This document shows positions 59,139 through 64,000 of a stretch of DNA of 64,000 bases, one piece after another. The first letter of the stretch is position 1. Every line of letters begins with the position of its first letter. The position numbers and the translations under genes were made by a program. The stretch is from NCBI GenBank assembly GCA_937990185.1, contig CALKBI010000041.1:37199-101198 (forward strand). The letters are read 5' to 3'. This DNA comes from an uncultured Neomegalonema sp. Its GTDB lineage: Bacteria; Pseudomonadota; Alphaproteobacteria; Rhodobacterales; Rhodobacteraceae. The notes under the pieces are model-generated. The model had not been told where the DNA came from. It worked only from the letters and a program-made list of their open reading frames with translations, and did not search any database.

Positions 59139-60446
59139 TTGGACCACTTTCTCTACCGGAACGGCGCGCTATATGCCGAAGATGTCGCTGTAGCGGAAAT
59201 TGCAGAAGCTGTTGGGACGCCTTTTTACTGTTATTCAACAGCGACTCTTGAGCGGCATTATCGTTTGTTTGATGAAGCGCTTGAGGGCTTGGATTGCCTT
59301 ATTTGTTATGCGGTTAAGGCCAATTCTAATCTCGCTGTTCTAAAAACACTGGGGCGGCTCGGCTCCGGGGCGGATGTCGTTTCTGAAGGTGAATTTCGGC
59401 GTGCACTTGCGGCTGGAATTCCGGGTGAGAGGGTTATCTTTTCCGGCGTGGGTAAAACACGGCAAGAGCTTGAATTCGCTCTTAATAATGATGTTAGGCA
59501 GATCAATGTTGAATCTGAGCCTGAATTAGAATTGCTCAATGAAGTTGCTCTAAGTCTGAATGCCGTTGCGCCTGTGTCGATGCGGGTGAACCCTGATGTC
59601 GATGCGAAAACTCACGAGAAAATCTCAACCGGAAAAGCCGAGAATAAATTCGGTATTGCCTATGAAGATGCGCCGCGCCTTTACCGCAAAGCAGCGGAAA
59701 TGCAGGGGATCAGAGTTGTTGGCGTCGACATGCATATCGGCTCGCAGCTCACAGATTTAGAACCCTATGAGCAAGCGTACTCGTTGATGCGGGACTTGAT
59801 CGAACGGTTGGAAGCGGACGGTATTCCAATTCCCCGGATTGATTTGGGGGGCGGCCTTGGTGTGCCCTATACACGCGATAATCAGCCGCCTCCTTTGCCG
59901 TTTGATTATGGTGCGATGGTCCGGCGGGTCTTTGCCGGAATGCATGATCGCGAATTTGAAATTGAACCGGGCCGTTTGATTGCAGCCAATGCGGGTATTC
60001 TTGTCGCTAAGACAGTCTATGTAAAAGAAAATGCCGGGCGGCAGTTTTTGATCCTTGATGCGGCCATGAATGATTTGGTGCGCCCTGCGCTTTATGACGC
60101 ATGGCACGATATTGACCCTGTTAACGAAGCGTCCGCTAACGACACCAAACAGACCTATGATGTCGTTGGACCTATCTGTGAAAGTGGTGATACTTTTGCA
60201 AAACAAAGGCTTATGCCTAAAATCGAGCAAAATGATCTCGTGTTTTTCCGTTCCGCAGGTGCTTATGGCGCTGTAATGGCGTCCGAATACAACACCCGCC
60301 CGCCTGCACCTGAGGTAATTGTGAGCAAAGATCGCTTTGTAATTGCTCGACCGCGCCTCACATATGACGATATGTTAGGAAAAGACTGCATACCTGAGTG
60401 GTTCGAGGAGGATGAGACGCCTCAACCGCCTACGGATACTGCTTAG
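59139..60446 (+). CDS. lysA: Diaminopimelate decarboxylase
   Basis: A 435-residue PLP enzyme making lysine from meso-diaminopimelate. PLP-Lys is in ICYAVKANSNLAVL; HIGSQLTDL, DLGGGLGVPY, EPGRLIAANAG and GPICESGDTFAKQR complete the active site. The start is TTG at 59139 (DHFLYRNGALYAEDV matches the family N-terminus) with GGAG 6 nt upstream; there is no in-frame ATG before the conserved core. It is followed 10 bp later by the TIGR02302 gene. Confidence 0.94.
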   Translation: MDHFLYRNGALYAEDVAVAEIAEAVGTPFYCYSTATLERHYRLFDEALEGLDCLICYAVKANSNLAVLKTLGRLGSGADVVSEGEFRRALAAGIPGERVIFSGVGKTRQELEFALNNDVRQINVESEPELELLNEVALSLNAVAPVSMRVNPDVDAKTHEKISTGKAENKFGIAYEDAPRLYRKAAEMQGIRVVGVDMHIGSQLTDLEPYEQAYSLMRDLIERLEADGIPIPRIDLGGGLGVPYTRDNQPPPLPFDYGAMVRRVFAGMHDREFEIEPGRLIAANAGILVAKTVYVKENAGRQFLILDAAMNDLVRPALYDAWHDIDPVNEASANDTKQTYDVVGPICESGDTFAKQRLMPKIEQNDLVFFRSAGAYGAVMASEYNTRPPAPEVIVSKDRFVIARPRLTYDDMLGKDCIPEWFEEDETPQPPTDTA

Positions 60447-60456
60447 GAGACACCGT

Positions 60457-63096
60457 ATGACGACTCCGATGGCCCCAAGATTGCCAAAGGCGCTGCAATC
60501 AAAAGCACGCGCCGCGAAACGGTCGCTCTGGATTGGGCGGCTTTTACGGGCTTTCTGGCCGTTATGGGTTGTTGCGTGTATTGCGGCTGCGCTTTGGTTT
60601 TTGGGTGTGTTTGCTTCTGCTCCTGGGTATTGGCCTCTCATCATCACCGGAATTCTCGGGGCTTTAGGTCTTGCTGCGCTGATACGCGGTGTCGTGCAGT
60701 TGAAAGCACCTAGTCGTGGCGAGGTACTGCGCTCGCTGGACGAGGGCTTGAATGATCGCGCCGCGTCGATGCTTGATGAAGACATAGCCGTCGGTCATGA
60801 GAATTCTGATACACGCAGGATGTGGGAAGCGCACCGCGAACGCCTCATGCGCGAAGTCGAGGATGCGCGGGTTCCGGCTCCTGACACACGGCTTTCCGCT
60901 TTTGACACATGGGGTTTGCGATTTATCGCGGCGCTGTTGTTGGTCGTCTCCATCGCGTATTCGCGGATTGGCGGTGCAGATCGGGTTGCGTCTTTGCTTA
61001 GCCCAACAGCGGCTGTTGCGGAAATTGCGCCTTTAACGCCGGCATTAGAAGCATGGGTTGCGCCGCCTCCTTATACGGGTGTCGCGCCGATCTATATGAC
61101 GGAAAAGGCTGGTGAAGCACTGGCGATCCCAACCGGATCAGTGGTGACAATCCGAGCAAGTGGTGTTGTTGAAGCGCCAAGCGCGAACGGAGTCGGAGAT
61201 GGATTTATCGAAGATGCCGGTGGCGTCTTTGGTCTGACCGCGACAATCACCGAAGATACCGAGCTAAACGTGACTTATGGGGAAGACTCGCTCGGCGACT
61301 GGGCGATGACAGTCATTCCTGATAACGCGCCGGAGATTGGTGTTACGACGCCACCCGCTCCGACAGCCACCCGTGGACTTGGCTTCGCTTTCACTGCAGA
61401 AGACGATTATGGCGTCGTTTCGGCGCGTGCTGTCATTGTTGCGGACCGCTCGGGCATGACCGATGCGCCTGATGAGATTGACGAGCCGATCGAGATGCCG
61501 CTGACTCCACCATCGGCGCTTGCGGACGAGGTTATCGAACAAACCGTCGAACAGGACTTTGCGGAGCATCCATGGGTTGGATCGCCTGTTACCATGACGC
61601 TTTTTGCCGAAGATGCAGCGGGACACGTCACGGAGTCCGATCCGGTGTCGTTTATCCTGCCGGGGCGTATCTTTACGGAGCCTATGGCAAAAGCGCTGGT
61701 CGAGCAGCGCCGAGATCTTGCATGGGATTATCGGGTTGCTTGGGACGCCCTCGATATGATTGAGGCGTTTACCGATTATCCTGATGATTATTTTAACGAC
61801 TCTACGGCCTTTTTAGCGACATCGACGGCGAAAAAGCGCCTTACTTACGCTGTCAATGAAGACCGTTTTCTCGAAGAACGCACGGATGTTCTCGACCTTC
61901 TGTGGCAAGCCGCGCTTCGTCTGGAAGAAGGCGATTTGGATAATGCGCTTGAGCAATTGCGGGCGGCTCAACGCCGGTTGCAGGACGCGCTGGAGCGCGG
62001 AGCCTCTGACGAAGAACTTGAACAGTTGATGGCTGAACTGCGCAATAAAATGAACGAATACCTTGACGAGATGGCGCGTCAGGCAATGCGGGATCAGCAA
62101 AACGGCCAACAACCGCAACAAGGACAGCAAAGCCAAAACCAGCAGAGTATGACCCGCGAAGATCTCGAAAAGCTGTTGGATCAACTGGAACAGACCGCCA
62201 AAGATGGTTCGCGCGATCAAGCCGAACAGATGCTCTCTGCGCTTAGCCAAATGCTCGAAAACCTCCAGATGTCGCAAGGCCAAGGTGAAGGCCAGAGCAG
62301 CCAGCAGGAACAAGCACTGCAAGACATGATGCGCCGTCAGCAAGAACTGGCCGACGAGACTTTCCAAGACTTGCAGAACGGTCAAAACGGCTCGCAAGAC
62401 CAACGCCCCGGCCAGCAAGGTCAGAACGGGCAACAAGGACAGCAAGGCCAACAGGGGCAAAATGGTCAGCAAGGGCAAGGTCAGAACGGCCAAGGCCAAC
62501 AGCAAGGCCAAGGTCAAGAAGGTCAACCTGGACAAGGCCAAGGCCAGCAATTCGGCCAAGGTCAAGGCGGCAGAGGCCGCGAAGGCGGTCAGAGCGGTCG
62601 TGGCGGCGAGGGAACACTACGCGGACGCCAAGAGGGTCTACGCGGCGAACTCGACGGAATGCTTGGCGGTATGGATGCTCCCGGTGCGCGTGACGCGCTT
62701 GGGGATGCTGAACGTGAGATGGGCGAGGCCCGCGACAGCATCGGTGATGGCGACCTAAACAGCGCTATCGACCGGCAGGCTCGCGCTTTGGACCGCTTGC
62801 GTGAAGGTGCTCAGGCGCTTGCGGAAGAGGCTGCCCGTAATGGCGAGCAGGGCAATGGCGATCCGAACGGACGCCAAAACGGAACCGAAGCAGGCGCAAA
62901 CTCTGAGCAATTCGATCCGTTTGGCCGTCTCAGTCGCTCTGCTGGGCCTGATGATGGATTGGGCGTCGAAGTTCCCGGAGAGCGCGCACGAAACCGTGCC
63001 TTGGAAATTCAACGGGAAATCCGCCGCCGCCAATCAGAGCGGGATCGTTCAGAAGGCGAACGCGACTACTTGGATCGCCTGCAAAAGCGGTTTTAA
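60457..63096 (+). CDS. TIGR02302 family membrane protein with Gln/Gly-rich region
   Basis: An 879-residue protein with three N-terminal hydrophobic segments (about 25-45, 50-72 and 155-172) and a large soluble part. A coiled-coil-like stretch (about 470-545) leads into a low-complexity Gln/Gly/Asn region (about 548-727), then a conserved C-terminus (LDGMLGGMDAPGARDALGDAEREMGEARDSIG). Members of this family follow lysA in many Alphaproteobacteria; function is unknown. The ATG at 60457 has GGAG 7 nt upstream and is preferred over 60412, which overlaps lysA. Confidence 0.88.
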   Translation: MTTPMAPRLPKALQSKARAAKRSLWIGRLLRAFWPLWVVACIAAALWFLGVFASAPGYWPLIITGILGALGLAALIRGVVQLKAPSRGEVLRSLDEGLNDRAASMLDEDIAVGHENSDTRRMWEAHRERLMREVEDARVPAPDTRLSAFDTWGLRFIAALLLVVSIAYSRIGGADRVASLLSPTAAVAEIAPLTPALEAWVAPPPYTGVAPIYMTEKAGEALAIPTGSVVTIRASGVVEAPSANGVGDGFIEDAGGVFGLTATITEDTELNVTYGEDSLGDWAMTVIPDNAPEIGVTTPPAPTATRGLGFAFTAEDDYGVVSARAVIVADRSGMTDAPDEIDEPIEMPLTPPSALADEVIEQTVEQDFAEHPWVGSPVTMTLFAEDAAGHVTESDPVSFILPGRIFTEPMAKALVEQRRDLAWDYRVAWDALDMIEAFTDYPDDYFNDSTAFLATSTAKKRLTYAVNEDRFLEERTDVLDLLWQAALRLEEGDLDNALEQLRAAQRRLQDALERGASDEELEQLMAELRNKMNEYLDEMARQAMRDQQNGQQPQQGQQSQNQQSMTREDLEKLLDQLEQTAKDGSRDQAEQMLSALSQMLENLQMSQGQGEGQSSQQEQALQDMMRRQQELADETFQDLQNGQNGSQDQRPGQQGQNGQQGQQGQQGQNGQQGQGQNGQGQQQGQGQEGQPGQGQGQQFGQGQGGRGREGGQSGRGGEGTLRGRQEGLRGELDGMLGGMDAPGARDALGDAEREMGEARDSIGDGDLNSAIDRQARALDRLREGAQALAEEAARNGEQGNGDPNGRQNGTEAGANSEQFDPFGRLSRSAGPDDGLGVEVPGERARNRALEIQREIRRRQSERDRSEGERDYLDRLQKRF
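62098..62640 (+). repeat. Gln/Gly/Asn-rich low-complexity repeat inside the TIGR02302 gene
   Basis: Degenerate tandem units around CAAGGCCAA/CAACAAGG encode repeated GQQGQ, NGQ and GQGQ blocks, densest at 62385-62560. The antisense strand of this stretch is open and Leu-rich only because of the repeat. Such tracts change length by slippage, so the copy number may vary between strains. Confidence 0.75.
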
Positions 63097-63233
63097 AGAT
63101 ACTCAAACTACGTTCGTAGCCTTCGGCTCGGGTGTCTGGCGAGATTTATAGGTGAACAACCTGGTTCATTCTCTTTCGCTCTCCACCCGACTCGCACTAT
63201 ATGTCCGGTTCGGATCGAGGAACGGGACAGAAT

Positions 63234-64000
63234 ATGGCCGAGACGAAATTTATCTCCGTTCGCGGAGCGCGGGAACACAACCTCAAGTCGGTAGACCTCG
63301 ATATTCCGCGTGATGCGTTGGTGGTGTTTACGGGGTTGTCCGGGTCAGGCAAGTCCTCGTTGGCCTTTGACACGATCTATGCCGAGGGACAACGGCGTTA
63401 TGTCGAGTCGCTCTCGGCTTACGCGCGGCAGTTCCTTGAGATGATGCAAAAGCCCGATGTGGATTTGATCCAAGGGCTTTCTCCTGCAATTTCCATCGAG
63501 CAAAAGACGACCTCGCGCAATCCGCGTTCGACTGTGGGTACGATTACCGAGATTTATGATTACCTACGCTTGCTGTTCGCGAGGGTTGGTGTGCCTTATT
63601 CTCCCGCTACGGGCGAGCCGATTGCGGCTCAACAAGTCTCGGATATGGTCGATACGATCATGGCGATGGAAGAAGGCACGCGGCTTTATTTACTTGCCCC
63701 CATCGTTCGGGATCGCAAAGGCGAATACAAAAAAGAAATCGCACAGCTTCGCAAAGACGGATTCCAGCGTTTGAAGGTCGATGGCGAGTTTTACGAGATT
63801 GGCGATGCGCCTGCGCTCGATAAAAAATTCCGCCATGACATTGATGTGGTCGTTGACCGCCTTGTGGTGAAGGAGGGGCTGGAGACGCGGCTGGCGGATT
63901 CCCTGCAAACCGCGCTGAGCCTCGCCGATGGTATTGCGATTGTGGAGACGGCTCCGAAAGAAGGCGAGCCGGAGCGCCATACGTTTTCGGAAAAGTTTGC
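63234..64000 (+). CDS. uvrA: Excinuclease ABC subunit A (5' part only)
   Basis: The first 255 residues are visible; the gene runs off the right edge. [42 protein letters not shown] (Walker A of the first ABC ATPase), [24 protein letters not shown] and [23 protein letters not shown] are diagnostic of UvrA, the damage-recognition ATPase of nucleotide excision repair. The ATG at 63234 is preceded by GGGAC. The 137-bp gap before it holds no recognised gene. Confidence 0.96.
   Translation, partial: MAETKFISVRGAREHNLKSVDLDIPRDALVVFTGLSGSGKSSLAFDTIYAEGQRRYVESLSAYARQFLEMMQKPDVDLIQGLSPAISIEQKTTSRNPRSTVGTITEIYDYLRLLFARVGVPYSPATGEPIAAQQVSDMVDTIMAMEEGTRLYLLAPIVRDRKGEYKKEIAQLRKDGFQRLKVDGEFYEIGDAPALDKKFRHDIDVVVDRLVVKEGLETRLADSLQTALSLADGIAIVETAPKEGEPERHTFSEKF

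Noticed and set aside
61813..62565. Leu-rich antisense frame over the TIGR02302 gene
   Set aside because: It is the complement of the CAA/GGC-type Gln/Gly repeat and has no independent evidence of coding.
62098..62640. Repeat array as CRISPR or other non-coding array
   Set aside because: Units are short, degenerate and in frame in a conserved protein, with no spacers.
63154..63167. GAAC-N6-GTTC before uvrA as a LexA box
   Set aside because: The alphaproteobacterial box is usually GTTC-N7-GTTC; spacing and orientation do not fit, so it is not annotated.

Overview
The window looks like an alphaproteobacterial chromosome segment of moderate G+C. Several family markers point to this class: GapR (DUF2312), TIGR02300 (FYDLN acid), TIGR02302, the lptM-lysA-TIGR02302 block, tlpA divergent from argH, an OlsB-type acyltransferase and PHB depolymerase. 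TRAP and DMT carriers, partial Sox genes, a DddQ-like cupin and a dgcN-dgcA pair suggest a heterotroph of marine type. No species can be named from this sequence alone. There is no prophage, IS element or CRISPR array. One tRNA gene (Ala, GGC) was found.

Layout. 0-6.7 kb: livG/livF-type ATPases (minus strand; livF runs off the window), divergent from a TRAP transporter plus MatB malonyl-CoA synthetase operon that reads as malonate uptake and activation, then a flavin-reductase-like gene. 6.9-9.4 kb: soxY-soxZ-soxB. 9.4-15.6 kb: ArsC-family protein, uronate dehydrogenase, 3-hydroxyacyl-CoA dehydrogenase, two YceI proteins with cytochrome b561, TlpA and argH. 15.6-32.1 kb: a complete Wzx/Wzy-type exopolysaccharide locus: polymerase, PCP co-polymerase, a VanZ-like domain fused to an outer-membrane export (OPX) protein, GalU, a GT26/phosphoglycosyl-transferase fusion, flippase and three glycosyltransferases. 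A three-gene phosphorelay sits inside it: a sensor with a degenerate ATPase domain, a hybrid kinase with HPt, and an NtrC-like sigma-54 activator.

32.1-38 kb: dgcA-dgcN (D-glutamate catabolism), an ECF sigma/anti-sigma pair, M19 dipeptidase, agmatinase family and an orphan Imm32-like protein. 38.2-47.4 kb: fused indolepyruvate ferredoxin oxidoreductase, an unknown Arg-rich protein, DddQ-like cupin, two DMT exporters, cobB and cobA. 47.6-64 kb: tRNA-Ala, TIGR02300, phaZ, M48-like peptidase, PaiB, isobutyryl-CoA-dehydrogenase-like enzyme, DUF4177 protein, an alpha/beta hydrolase coupled to a fasciclin lipoprotein, OlsB-like acyltransferase, msrB, HAD nucleotidase, UbiH-like hydroxylase, gapR, lptM, lysA, TIGR02302 and the start of uvrA.

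The most interesting system is the exopolysaccharide locus. Three of its promoter regions carry a -24/-12 (sigma-54) core with nearby inverted repeats of the form TTGC-N5-GC(G)AA, and in two of them the repeats share the same 33-bp spacing. One of these regions lies upstream of the phosphorelay operon itself. This suggests that the resident NtrC-like regulator controls both export and assembly genes and its own operon. The VanZ-OPX fusion with an internal lipobox and the degenerate partner kinase are further unusual parts of the same locus.
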